A stretch of DNA of 43,810 nt from a virus. Location: IMG/VR virus record IMGVR_UViG_3300021404_000022, positions 1 to 43,810 of that record, one strand, 5' to 3'. A model generated the notes under the pieces. That model ran no database searches. It was not told the origin of the DNA and worked only from the letters and a program-made list of their open reading frames with translations. Both the position numbers and the translations under genes were made by a program. This document shows positions 29,043 to 36,851 of this stretch, piece by piece (position 1 is the stretch's first letter; each line of letters begins with the position of its first letter).

Positions 29043-29246
29043 ATGCGCGTTCGTATCGATCAAGAAGAGCCAGATTTCCGTTGGAACAATCGCGACATCC
29101 TGAGTTGGGTTGAGAAGCACGGGGGAGATTGTGAAACCGACGATCACCGTAGCTCGAACCTCGAAATCGAAGGCTCTCGACAGCCGTCTTCGGAGCCTGG
29201 GGAAACGCAGCGTCTACGTGGGAATTCCGGCATCTTCGGCGCGTGA
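29043..29246 (+). CDS. Possible small ORF overlapping the next gene
   Basis: An ATG at 29043 opens a frame with protein-like start MRVRIDQEEPDFRWNNRDIL then SWVEKHGGDCE, after which it overlaps the next gene in another frame and becomes compositionally poor. Either the first 30 codons belong to a short real gene, or an error or frameshift separates them from the gene starting near 29131. I list it with low confidence. Confidence 0.3.
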   Translation: MRVRIDQEEPDFRWNNRDILSWVEKHGGDCETDDHRSSNLEIEGSRQPSSEPGETQRLRGNSGIFGA

Positions 29247-29991
29247 TCGAGGGAAGACGCTTCTGGGTATGGCCGGAAAGTTTACCGGCAAAAAAGGCGG
29301 GATGAGTCTGCACCAACTGAAACGGGCCGCCAAGCTTCAGAAAGCTGCCTCGCAGGACATCAATAACGCCTCGTTGCTGTTCATCTTCAGCAAGGGATCT
29401 CCGCTCCGCAGACAGCCTCCACGGGCGGTATTGGAACCGGCGATCGAGTATCCAGCCAATCGAGAGAGGATCTCGGCGGAACTGGCAGCCGCTTCTAGGG
29501 CCGCGCTTCATGGCCAGCAGGGGGAAGTGACCAACAGGCTCAAACGGGCCGGTATGGCTGGCAGGGACGCGGCACAGGGCTGGTTTACGAACCCGGCTAA
29601 CGGTTGGGCGCAGAATGCTCCGTCTACGATACGGCGGAAGTTGGGAAAGCTGGCGCCGGGGAAGCGCCGAAAAGAAGCGCTCGACGTGCTTTCCGCGGTC
29701 AAAGGCACAATGCCGAGTGTGGGCTCGAATCCAGATCTCGACGCGATCAACACGGTGGGCATCGATACCGGGGCAATGTATCGGGCGATTACTTACGTAA
29801 TGGGTACGGATGAAGCGCCTTTTGATCACGAAGGCGTGACAAACTACCAAGGCTCCGAATCTCCGAATGATGAACAGATCCACGAGGCTCCCGACTTCGT
29901 AAAGAGAGCAACTGACGTAATCAAACAGGCAGGCTCATCCGCTGGCGAAGACGTTGGCGAAGCGGCCGAAGGGGCCGCGGAGATCCTATGA
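29131..29991 (+). CDS. Probable neck/head-tail joining protein
   Basis: The start is probably GTG 29131 (GGGGGAG upstream); an in-frame TTG at 29110 is the alternative. The basic N-terminal part (SKALDSRLRSLGKRSVYVGIP) and the segment SLLFIFSKGSPLRRQPPRAVLEPAI resemble gp10-like neck proteins, which share VxVGIP and PxRPFLxPA patterns. The C-terminal part holds an AMYRAITYVMG segment, as often ends this family. It overlaps the next gene by four bases. Confidence 0.55.
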   Translation: MKPTITVARTSKSKALDSRLRSLGKRSVYVGIPASSARDRGKTLLGMAGKFTGKKGGMSLHQLKRAAKLQKAASQDINNASLLFIFSKGSPLRRQPPRAVLEPAIEYPANRERISAELAAASRAALHGQQGEVTNRLKRAGMAGRDAAQGWFTNPANGWAQNAPSTIRRKLGKLAPGKRRKEALDVLSAVKGTMPSVGSNPDLDAINTVGIDTGAMYRAITYVMGTDEAPFDHEGVTNYQGSESPNDEQIHEAPDFVKRATDVIKQAGSSAGEDVGEAAEGAAEIL

Positions 29992-30362
29992 GCCGAATCG
30001 ATCTTAGCCGGGTGGTAAACAGTACAATCCTCGCCGATGTCTACAGCATTGAACGATCGACCGGGGTGTTCTCGCTCGGTGGATGGAAGACGACAATCAG
30101 CACGATACCAGGTTATGGGGTTGTTTCCTCCGCTTCAGACGAAGATCTTGTCATGATCCCTGAAGCCGATCGCGTCACGGGCATGTTTGTTTTCCATTCG
30201 GAAACGAGGCTCTTTCTCACGCAGTTGGATATTGCGACCGCTATCCAGCACGTGAGCGACATCATTATTTGGAACCATCAGCAGTACCGGCTTCTTCATG
30301 TGGCTCCCTACAATCAGCGGTATTACTGGCGTGCGATCGGTGCGAGGATGTCGGGACAATGA
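29988..30362 (+). CDS. Head-tail connector protein
   Basis: The 124-residue beta-rich product (VYSIERSTGVFSLGGWKTTISTIPGYGVVSSASDEDLVMIPEADRV then DIIIWNHQQYRLLHV) has the size, position and strand pattern of the small connector/stopper proteins encoded between neck and terminator genes. It overlaps both neighbours by four bases (ATGA). Confidence 0.55.
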   Translation: MSRIDLSRVVNSTILADVYSIERSTGVFSLGGWKTTISTIPGYGVVSSASDEDLVMIPEADRVTGMFVFHSETRLFLTQLDIATAIQHVSDIIIWNHQQYRLLHVAPYNQRYYWRAIGARMSGQ

Positions 30363-31162
30363 CCACCGTCAACTATCTCGATGGAACCTCACTGACATCC
30401 ACGCAGCTTTCGAACGAACAGATTGAGACTGCTTTTCAGGTTGCAACCTGCCAAATGCTTGGCATCGTCGTCTTTGCTGTAGACATGACGCTGACTTCCG
30501 GATCGAACATTGCGACTCCGGCAAGCATGGCTAATCTTGCGGTGGGCCAGCTTATCATCGGGACCGGCATTCCAGATCAGACCACAATCACGGTCGTAGG
30601 CGCCTCAACGATCACCATGAGCGCAAACGCGACGGCGAATGGAGTCCAATCGATAACGGCCGCTCAACCGGATGCGTACTCACTTGTTCGAATCGGTTGG
30701 ATGCAGCAAGGCCAGCCAGGGCCGAACATCAATAGCGATACCTGTTTTGTTCGTTGTGCTCCGCTCGATACAGACTTTGGCCGGATGCGAGACGTAACCG
30801 GATCAGCGAATTCCACAACGATTACTCAGACGGATGTTTTCACGCGAGCCTGGCGGACATTTTGGACGTTCTACGGGCCGAACTCTCTACCACGCGCCTG
30901 CGCTGTCCGATCGGCGCTGATCAAAATTGATTTTGTCGCCAATCTGCTTGCTCAGAGCAATCTTTATATCCAGCCATCGATCGCAGAACCTCTTCGCAAT
31001 CCGGAGAATTTCCAAGGCGATTGGTGGGAGCGTGTGGACCTGGCAGCATTGTTCAACGAGCAAGTCACTGAAACTCATGATGTCAATGCCGATGCTTCAG
31101 TCGAAGTGATCGGCTACAACAAGGATGGTCAGTTCACTGATTTTACAGTGCAATTGCCGTAA
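30359..31162 (+). CDS. Neck/tail terminator-like protein with inserted module
   Basis: Outside residues 41-102 the protein follows the phage neck-terminator pattern seen in LIC_12616-like families: SLVRIGWMQQGQPGPNINSDTCFVRCAPLD, then FTRAWRTFWTFYGPNSLPRACAVRSALI. Residues 41-102 are an extra beta module (IATPASMANLAVGQLIIGTGIPDQTTITVVGASTITMS), the third copy of this type in the head/neck cluster. It would cap the tail tube and sheath. Confidence 0.6.
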   Translation: MTTVNYLDGTSLTSTQLSNEQIETAFQVATCQMLGIVVFAVDMTLTSGSNIATPASMANLAVGQLIIGTGIPDQTTITVVGASTITMSANATANGVQSITAAQPDAYSLVRIGWMQQGQPGPNINSDTCFVRCAPLDTDFGRMRDVTGSANSTTITQTDVFTRAWRTFWTFYGPNSLPRACAVRSALIKIDFVANLLAQSNLYIQPSIAEPLRNPENFQGDWWERVDLAALFNEQVTETHDVNADASVEVIGYNKDGQFTDFTVQLP

Positions 31163-31174
31163 GAAGGAGTCGAG

Positions 31175-32620
31175 ATGGGATCTAATCCGCAGCCGCTCAG
31201 TATCATTGCCGATGTCAACATCGTTGTGAACTCGCCTCAAGTGAATGGACCGCCGTTTAATCAAGGTCTCTTCACGGGAACGAGTTCAGCGATTCCGAGC
31301 TACGGCACGAATCCGCGCATCCGGCAATATCTAGCCGCCACCTTCTCAACGGCGATGATCGCGGATGGATTCACAACGAACAGTCCTGAATACATCTGTA
31401 TGCAGATGTACTTTTCACAGTCTCCACAACCGCAATCTGGTTATGTCGGACGGCAGGATCTTACCGCGATCTTCTCGGCGATTCCTCACTCTGGGAATGC
31501 CGGGACAGGCTACGTCGTTGGCGATCTGGTAACCGTTACGCAGGTTGGCGCCAGCAATGGCGTTTTGCGCGTGGCATCGATCGGTGGAGGCGGGGCTGTG
31601 GCCACGCTGACAACGATTCTCGGTGAGCAAGGAACCGGGTATTCCGTCGCCACTGCATTGGCTACGACGGGAGGAACCGGAACGGGTCTCGAAGTGGATA
31701 TTACAGCGATCGGCGAAACCTGCCTGCAGGCGCTTCAAGTCTGCCGTGCGGTTCAGCCGAGTTGGTACGCTGCAATGTGTACGGCGGCAGTTACAGCCGA
31801 TCACGAAGCAATTTCAGCTTGGGTACTCAGCCAGGTTGGAACCGTGTACTTCGGAACCACGCAGGACACGAGTTCGCTGAATGGTCTGTCAACCGGCTTG
31901 CTTACTGCCCTGTTCAACGCGAGCAGCAAGCGCACGTGGATGCAGTGGGCAAGCACACAAAGCGGCTTGTATCCCAATCAGATCTACTTCACGGCCGCGG
32001 TGATGGGCTGTGCAATGGCTGCAAACACGCAGCTTGCCAACTCCGCATTCACCATGAAGTTCTCTGCAGGCGTTCCGCTTGAGGGAGTCTTTGTCGAGCC
32101 CTTGACTACCACGCAGATCCAGAACATTGAGGGAGTCAGCACTTCGGTTGGACCGAATGGGAATCTCTACATCAACTATGCGAACTCCTTCAACGTTCTC
32201 GAACAGGGAACGATGTCGGCCGCAAACCAGTTCTTCGATGAGATCCTCAACCTCGATATCCTGGCATCGAACATCCAGTACAACATCATGAACCTTCTCA
32301 CTTCGGTTCCGAAGGTTCCGCAAACCGATGCTGGCCAGGCGCAATTGATCCAAGCGGTGGAGGCTGCGCTCGCGCAGTCGGCACTTACCGGATTCATTGC
32401 AGGCGGCGTGTGGGAAGGGCAAAACATCCCAATCCCAACCGTCTCGACCGGGCTCACAAAGGGGACTACTCTTCCGAATGGATACTGGGTTGCCTCTCCG
32501 AAGGTCGCTTCCCTAAGCCAAGCGCAGATTCAGGCAAGGCAGGCCGCTCCAATTTATGTGGCTCTGATCGAGGCTGGCGCTGTCCACTTCGTCACCATCA
32601 GCGTGCAAGTCCAGAGGTAG
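31175..32620 (+). CDS. Tail sheath protein (DUF3383) with inserted module
   Basis: AAGGAG precedes ATG 31175. The 481-residue protein fits DUF3383: PLSIIADVNIVVNSPQVNGP at the start, then ATTFS-like ring-forming segments, then AVMGCAMAANTQLANSAFTMKFS and the C-terminal INNxx/DEILNLDILASNIQYNIMNLL and YVALIEAGAVHFVTISV. It would form the contractile sheath. Residues about 107-178 are an insert ([50 protein letters not shown]) closely matching one in the baseplate J protein at 40714. Confidence 0.8.
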   Translation: MGSNPQPLSIIADVNIVVNSPQVNGPPFNQGLFTGTSSAIPSYGTNPRIRQYLAATFSTAMIADGFTTNSPEYICMQMYFSQSPQPQSGYVGRQDLTAIFSAIPHSGNAGTGYVVGDLVTVTQVGASNGVLRVASIGGGGAVATLTTILGEQGTGYSVATALATTGGTGTGLEVDITAIGETCLQALQVCRAVQPSWYAAMCTAAVTADHEAISAWVLSQVGTVYFGTTQDTSSLNGLSTGLLTALFNASSKRTWMQWASTQSGLYPNQIYFTAAVMGCAMAANTQLANSAFTMKFSAGVPLEGVFVEPLTTTQIQNIEGVSTSVGPNGNLYINYANSFNVLEQGTMSAANQFFDEILNLDILASNIQYNIMNLLTSVPKVPQTDAGQAQLIQAVEAALAQSALTGFIAGGVWEGQNIPIPTVSTGLTKGTTLPNGYWVASPKVASLSQAQIQARQAAPIYVALIEAGAVHFVTISVQVQR

Positions 32621-32632
32621 AGGAGACATTCC

Positions 32633-33073
32633 ATGTCAACTTATGCGTACAAGAATGTGGTAGGTTCGTTCACCCATCCGGACGTGGGAACGTATCCTTT
32701 TGTGGGACAGCAAGGCGTCAAGTCGATGACAGTCGAGAACACGGTTGATCGTGGCGTGCTCGATGTCGCGGCCGATGGCGCCGTTATGGTGAGCTACGTA
32801 TCCGGTGCGAATGGCTCACTCAACATGGAAATGCAGCAACAGAGCAGCTTGCATATTTTCCTCACCAATTGGGCCAATACGGTATTCACCGAAGCGGAAA
32901 ATGGCAACGCTGCCAACTTCGCCGCGGCGGCCGTCAAGATCGTGGATCTTCTGACCGGGCAACAGAAAACACTTACGGGTGTTTTCCCGATGAAGATCCC
33001 CGACGTACCGTTTGGCGCGGCTGGCGGAAACGTTACCTGGCGCCTTCTTGCTGCCAACGTTGCATCTCAGTAA
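32633..33073 (+). CDS. Tail tube protein (DUF3277)
   Basis: The 146-residue protein matches DUF3277 tube proteins of contractile-tailed phages: AYKNVVGSFTHP, then GAVMVSYVSGANGSLNMEMQQQSSLHIFLTNWAN, then DLLTGQQKTLTGVFPMKIPDVPFGAAGGNVTW. It is encoded straight after the sheath, as usual. The -35 of the tmRNA promoter overlaps its last codons. Confidence 0.8.
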   Translation: MSTYAYKNVVGSFTHPDVGTYPFVGQQGVKSMTVENTVDRGVLDVAADGAVMVSYVSGANGSLNMEMQQQSSLHIFLTNWANTVFTEAENGNAANFAAAAVKIVDLLTGQQKTLTGVFPMKIPDVPFGAAGGNVTWRLLAANVASQ

Positions 33074-33087
33074 GCGTGCTGTATACT
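33060..33087 (+). promoter_or_regulatory. Promoter of the tmRNA gene
   Basis: TTGCAT (33060-33065), a 16-base spacer and TATACT (33082-33087) form a good sigma70-type promoter overlapping the end of the tail-tube gene. Transcription would start near 33094, ahead of the acceptor piece. Confidence 0.6.
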
Positions 33088-33299
33088 GAGGCTGCGCATC
33101 GGCCTCGCCGTGATTCCGCTTTCTCCTCCGATTAAGCGGTTCCGCTGCCTGTTCCTCCCAAAAGAACTGAGCCGATGCGCTTCAAGTTTGGGTTCACGTT
33201 CCCACAGAAGTAGGTAACGTGATGGCGCTCCCGGCAACGGGGCTGACTCTCAGCAAAGACTGAGTGGTGGAGGCGGCGAACTTTGCCGCCCCTTGTTTT

Positions 33300-33368
33300 C
33301 AAGTTAAGCATGTCAACGCTGCAGAAAGATGATTTCGGACACGGGTTCGACTCCCGTCATCTCCACCA
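33300..33368 (+). ncRNA. ssrA: tmRNA acceptor piece (recognisable core)
   Basis: The core holds the 3' strand of P2, the AUUUCGGAC-like stretch typical of tmRNAs, a T arm with ACGGG (33341-33345) / loop TTCGACT / CCCGT (33353-33357), then the acceptor strand and ACCA, with CCA encoded. The true 5' end of the mature piece lies upstream and cannot be fixed. A GGCGGC/GCCGCC hairpin at 33272-33290 probably belongs to it. Confidence 0.85.
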
Positions 33369-33446
33369 ATAAAATACGAGCCAAAGTCGTGAGACAGCAA
33401 CAGGCAGGCAAAGGGTGGAACTCCCGCACGATGAGTAGCTCTCCAT

Positions 33447-33663
33447 GGGGATGTCACGGTTTCGACGGGATCAGCAGACTGTAGTTTCATGCCGGGATTG
33501 ATGCTCACCGTAACGAGAATCAAACAGAAAACTGCCACCAATCGTGACAGTGCGAAGAGTGCTAAGGTTCTGGCCTTCCCGGCCATGCCGGAAGCTCTTC
33601 CAATGGCTGCTTAATAAACAGCCGGAGCCTCTCGGTGCTTGGCAACAGAAACCGAAAGAGGGA
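33447..33663 (+). ncRNA. ssrA: tmRNA coding piece with tag reading frame
   Basis: It begins GGGGATGTCACGG and has the D-loop signature GGTTTCGACGGG. The tag frame probably resumes at GCC 33534 and runs 26 codons to tandem stops TAA TAA (33612-33617). The encoded tag starts ATNRDS and ends EALPMAA, a hydrophobic end as in ClpXP degradation tags. It is longer than many bacterial tags. A pseudoknot or hairpin (CCTCTCGGT and ACCGAAAGAGG) follows the stops. Confidence 0.8.
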
Positions 33664-33697
33664 GGGCAGCCTGGGAGACAGGTTGCCCTTCTTTCTT
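33664..33697 (+). terminator. Intrinsic terminator of the tmRNA gene
   Basis: GGGCA-G-CCTG (33664-33673), a GGAGA loop and CAGG-T-TGCCC (33679-33688) form a stem with one mismatch, followed by TTCTTTCTT. It separates the tmRNA unit from the chaperone gene, whose start is 22 bases further on. Confidence 0.75.
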
Positions 33698-33718
33698 GTC
33701 ATAGGGTGAGAGGAAAAA

Positions 33719-34132
33719 ATGGAACCCCGCAAAACGTATGACGATGTGACGATCGGAGAGCGGCAATTCCGCCTCCGCATGATGGATGCCCGTACCGGAA
33801 CCTGGCTCTACTCAATATTGACAGCCAAGGCGAGCCCTAACGGGGACAACGTGAAAATGATGCAACTCCTCACGGCATTCCATACGCTTCCCAAAGAGGA
33901 GTTCGATCGCGTTCAGACTGAGGCACTCAAGCGGATCTTCTTGCTCGAAGTGAAAGACGGGAACGAATTCGAATCTGCGATCATGGCGCCGAATAAGAGT
34001 GGAGCACTTTCGTTCAAGTGGCTTGAAGATGAAGTGACGACTCTGTTTCAGTTGACGGATATGGAGGTGGTACTTAACATCTCGCCTTTTTTTACAGACG
34101 AGCCGTTGAGTTCTGGATCGCCGAGCCAGTAG
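33719..34132 (+). CDS. Tail assembly chaperone, short (gpG-like) form
   Basis: The 137-residue product begins MEPRKTYDDVTIGERQFRLRMMDARTGTWL, the usual start of tail-assembly chaperones in contractile-tailed phages. It lies between tube and tape-measure genes. Near the end is a T_TTT_TTT slippery run (34087-34093), and the -1 frame continues to 34326, so a longer G-T type product is expected. Chaperones of this kind coat the tape measure during tail assembly. AGAGGA precedes ATG 33719. Confidence 0.75.
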   Translation: MEPRKTYDDVTIGERQFRLRMMDARTGTWLYSILTAKASPNGDNVKMMQLLTAFHTLPKEEFDRVQTEALKRIFLLEVKDGNEFESAIMAPNKSGALSFKWLEDEVTTLFQLTDMEVVLNISPFFTDEPLSSGSPSQ

Positions 34133-34326
34133 CCTGGGAACCGTGCGAGTATCCAACGCTGGATGGGATGCTCATGCGTCCGGTGGTAGCCGGAATGTGG
34201 CTGCAGCGCGAGACTTTCGACGGAACTTATACCGTCGAGGATCTGCTCGATGCTTGTGAAGTGTTGGACGTGAAGGCAGAGAATCAAGCACGAAACAACA
34301 AGTGGGTGACGGACCATGCCGGATAA
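34093..34326 (+). CDS. -1 frameshift extension of the tail assembly chaperone (gpT-like)
   Basis: In the -1 frame relative to 33719 the DNA stays open from the slippery site to TAA 34324-34326, encoding FWIAEPVAWEPCEYPTLDG, MRPVVAGMWLQRETFDGTYT, VEDLLDACEVLDVKAENQA and so on. It has no good start of its own. The slip would occur at T_TTT_TTT (34087-34093) and give a protein of about 202 residues. The extension overlaps the tape-measure start by 11 bases. Confidence 0.7.
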   Translation, partial: YRRAVEFWIAEPVAWEPCEYPTLDGMLMRPVVAGMWLQRETFDGTYTVEDLLDACEVLDVKAENQARNNKWVTDHAG

Positions 34327-36022
34327 CATTCTTGAAAGCTATCTAGTCCGTCTCGGCGCCTCTGTCGATACCGGGTCATTCAGCAAATTCCAATCCACAC
34401 TTAACATGGCCACAACTTCAGTGGCTTCGATGACAACTGGCGTCGTCAAGGATTTTGCAAAGCTTGAGGGCGCCATCGTTGGTACATTCACCTCTGTTGG
34501 ACTCGGCATCATCAGTCTGGCCGATAAAACCGCAATGGCCGATCAGCAGTACCGGCTATTCGGTTTGCGAATGCTCATGGGGAAAGACGCGGCCAGGGCC
34601 ATGCAATTGGCTACGGATAACCTTGGTGCTTCGCTCGATCAGATTGCTTACGATCCGGAATTGAATGCCAGGTTCCGCGATCTCTACGAACGCAACGTCA
34701 AGTTGTCGCAGTCGCTTGGTAAGGGCTTCGATGACAACATGCGCTCGATCCGCGGCATTCGCACGGAGGCAAAGCAGTTTGGAACTGAATTGACGTTCCT
34801 TTCTATGGGAGCGGTCTCGAAGCTGTTTGAGAAGTTGGGATTTGGCAGCGGAGATCTTCTTCGCGATGTTCGCAATCTGAATATGGAGTTCAGTGACAAT
34901 CTTCCGGCGTGGATCGATAAAGTCTCGAACTTCCTTGTTCCGGTCTGGAAAGATTTCACAGTAATCCTGAAAGACACTGGCGATCTGTTCAAGATGGCGG
35001 CCGGAGACTTTACGTATCTGACTGGCATACTGACTGGTGATCAATCGCTGCAGAATACGAATTTCGACATCAACAATCTCGCCAAGGCGACGCTCGATTG
35101 GGTTGACGGTCTCACCAAGCTTTCGCTCACCTTTGGCTTGGTAGCTCGCATTGGATCTCATGCGTTCCTGTCGGTAGCGGATGCAGCCGCGGCGGCTTAC
35201 CATGCGTCTGTAGGAATGGCTACGAGCAACCCGAAGGAGATCGCGCTCGGAAAAGAACTTATCAACCGGGCGGCGGATGAATCGGTAGGCGTAGCGGCCG
35301 ATATCCGCGATATTGGGAACCCGTCGAATTGGGCGAACAACAAAGATTTCTCCGGAATGGTCGCGTACAACACTGCCCATAACTTCGACCCTGTTACGGG
35401 CAAGACGACGGCGCCAGCCGGGGAACAGCAAAGCAGAATCGGGAACCTGATGTCTTTTCTGCGCTCCGATGACTCGATGAAGAGCCTGGCAGCATCGGTC
35501 TCGCAGAAGACAGGCATTCCAGCTTCCTTGATCTATGCCCAGTGGGCGCATGAAACAGGGGGATTCACAAGCAACGTCTATAAGAAGCTGGACAATGCAG
35601 CCGGAATCCGCTTGCCTGGCTCAAATGATTACAAGAGCTACGCGTCGATGCAGGATTTTGCCGATGACTATTCGAAGGTCATTACGCAGGGGCGGTATAC
35701 CTCAAGGGGTATATTGGGCGCCAAAACTCCAGAAGACTTCGCGGCTGCGCTGAAGAGCGGCGGCTACTACGAAGACACGCAGGAGAATTACACGGCCGGT
35801 CTGAAGCGTTACGCGGGACTCTATGATCAGGGCGGTCCCGGCGCTTCGGGGGCTGCACCAATCAGTATCGGAACTGTGAATGTCACGCTGCCAGCGGGTA
35901 CACCGACTGAGCATATGGAAATGCTCACACAGAAATTCCGCGACATGCAGCACGCCAGAACGCAAGCACAGATCGCACAGAACGGCGCCGGAGCCTATGC
36001 AACGGCGGGGGTGCATCCATGA
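34316..36022 (+). CDS. Tape measure protein with C-terminal peptidoglycan-hydrolase domain
   Basis: The 568-residue product has an N-terminal region typical of short tape measures (LGASVDTGSFSKFQSTLN, a hydrophobic segment, MADQQYRLFGLRMLMGKDAARAMQLA). At about 385-500 is a glucosaminidase/lysozyme-like domain: GIPASLIYAQWAHETGGF, with the catalytic-type Glu, then DNAAGI, YKSYASMQDFADDYSKVI and LKSGGYYEDTQENYTAGLKR. It sets tail length (short for this length of protein) and probably opens peptidoglycan during ejection. It overlaps the next gene by four bases. Confidence 0.8.
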   Translation: MPDNILESYLVRLGASVDTGSFSKFQSTLNMATTSVASMTTGVVKDFAKLEGAIVGTFTSVGLGIISLADKTAMADQQYRLFGLRMLMGKDAARAMQLATDNLGASLDQIAYDPELNARFRDLYERNVKLSQSLGKGFDDNMRSIRGIRTEAKQFGTELTFLSMGAVSKLFEKLGFGSGDLLRDVRNLNMEFSDNLPAWIDKVSNFLVPVWKDFTVILKDTGDLFKMAAGDFTYLTGILTGDQSLQNTNFDINNLAKATLDWVDGLTKLSLTFGLVARIGSHAFLSVADAAAAAYHASVGMATSNPKEIALGKELINRAADESVGVAADIRDIGNPSNWANNKDFSGMVAYNTAHNFDPVTGKTTAPAGEQQSRIGNLMSFLRSDDSMKSLAASVSQKTGIPASLIYAQWAHETGGFTSNVYKKLDNAAGIRLPGSNDYKSYASMQDFADDYSKVITQGRYTSRGILGAKTPEDFAAALKSGGYYEDTQENYTAGLKRYAGLYDQGGPGASGAAPISIGTVNVTLPAGTPTEHMEMLTQKFRDMQHARTQAQIAQNGAGAYATAGVHP

Positions 36023-36840
36023 GTAGCGGAATCATTGTACCGGCCTTGCTGGAGATCCAAGGTTCGATTTCACAGGCAATCATTATTTCAAGTAGCCAGG
36101 CGAACAAGAACTTTGGAGTTCAAGCTAGATCTTCGGGGCCGTGGATGCCTCCGCAATGGGCGCAACCGGCGCTAACGGTCATGACGGTGGTCAATACCGG
36201 AAGTGCGGCTACAGGGCAGCCAGCTACGGCCGCGGCAAGGCAAGCAGCTACAACCAACTATGTTTTCCAGAATCCTTCGGTCATACGAGCAAGCCATCGC
36301 AGAACGACGAAGGCAACCTCCCATCCAGTTCTGACCGGCGCCAACATTGCAGATCACGCTTACATCGAGCCGTCATCGTTGACGCTCGAAATCATCGCTA
36401 GCGATGCGATGGCATCTCTTCAGAATGGCGCCTGGGTAGGATGGCCTACGGCTGGCATTACGGCCTGGCAGATCTTGAAGAGCCTGCAACTGAGCCGGAC
36501 ACTGTTAACGATTACGACGCGACTCGATACCTACACGAATATGCTCATCATGGAGTGCGAGGCTCCAGACGAAAACAAGACTCGTCACGGGTTGAGAGCT
36601 ACGGTCGTGTTTCGCGAGATCATTGCGGCAAGCGTGGCTTCACAGTCTACGGTGAGCGCTCGTCCGCAAGCCTCAAACCAGAATCCGCAAGGTATCGTTC
36701 AGGGCAGCGCGGCCGATCCTTCGCAGGTTAGCCAACATGTGATTCCGTCCGCTTCTTATCCGAATATCATTCTCGATCCGAGCGTGCCTGGCGCTGGAAA
36801 TGTCAGTAGTAACTCGCTTGGACAACTGCCGACTCACTGA
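36019..36840 (+). CDS. Baseplate protein, Dit-like
   Basis: The middle of this 273-residue protein (IEPSSLTLEIIASDAMASLQ, then ITAWQILKSLQLSRTLLTITTRLDTYTNMLI, then PDENKTRHGLRATVVFREI) matches the distal-tail-like N-terminal domain of contractile-tail baseplates. It probably forms the ring at the tube end, after the tape measure gene. The termini are polar and flexible. Confidence 0.65.
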   Translation: MSSGIIVPALLEIQGSISQAIIISSSQANKNFGVQARSSGPWMPPQWAQPALTVMTVVNTGSAATGQPATAAARQAATTNYVFQNPSVIRASHRRTTKATSHPVLTGANIADHAYIEPSSLTLEIIASDAMASLQNGAWVGWPTAGITAWQILKSLQLSRTLLTITTRLDTYTNMLIMECEAPDENKTRHGLRATVVFREIIAASVASQSTVSARPQASNQNPQGIVQGSAADPSQVSQHVIPSASYPNIILDPSVPGAGNVSSNSLGQLPTH

Positions 36841-36851
36841 GGGAGAGAAAG

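Larger units (their letters stand above)
33094..33697 (+). ncRNA. ssrA: Circularly permuted two-piece tmRNA gene (primary transcript)
   Basis: The two halves of a tmRNA are present in reversed order: the tRNA-like 3' half ending in CCA (33366-33368) comes first, then a 78-base intervening segment, then the 5' half starting GGGGATG (33447). Acceptor strands GGGGATG (33447-33453) and CATCTCC (33358-33364) pair over seven positions with the G3-U identity pair for alanyl-tRNA synthetase. P2 helix strands also pair: CTGTAG (33479-33484) with CTGCAG (33319-33324), and CATGC (33488-33492) with GCATG (33308-33312). Processing of the segment between the halves would give a two-piece tmRNA. tmRNA with SmpB rescues stalled ribosomes. 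A long hairpin (about 33094-33103 with 33173-33182) opens the transcript. Confidence 0.9.

Noticed and set aside
33335-33368. Ordinary tRNA gene
   Set aside because: The T arm and CCA end look like a tRNA 3' half, but no anticodon arm lies at the right distance upstream. The matching acceptor strand is downstream at 33447, as in a permuted tmRNA.
33299-33586. Minus-strand ORF in the tail gap
   Set aside because: The region is explained by the permuted tmRNA, whose paired segments constrain the sequence.
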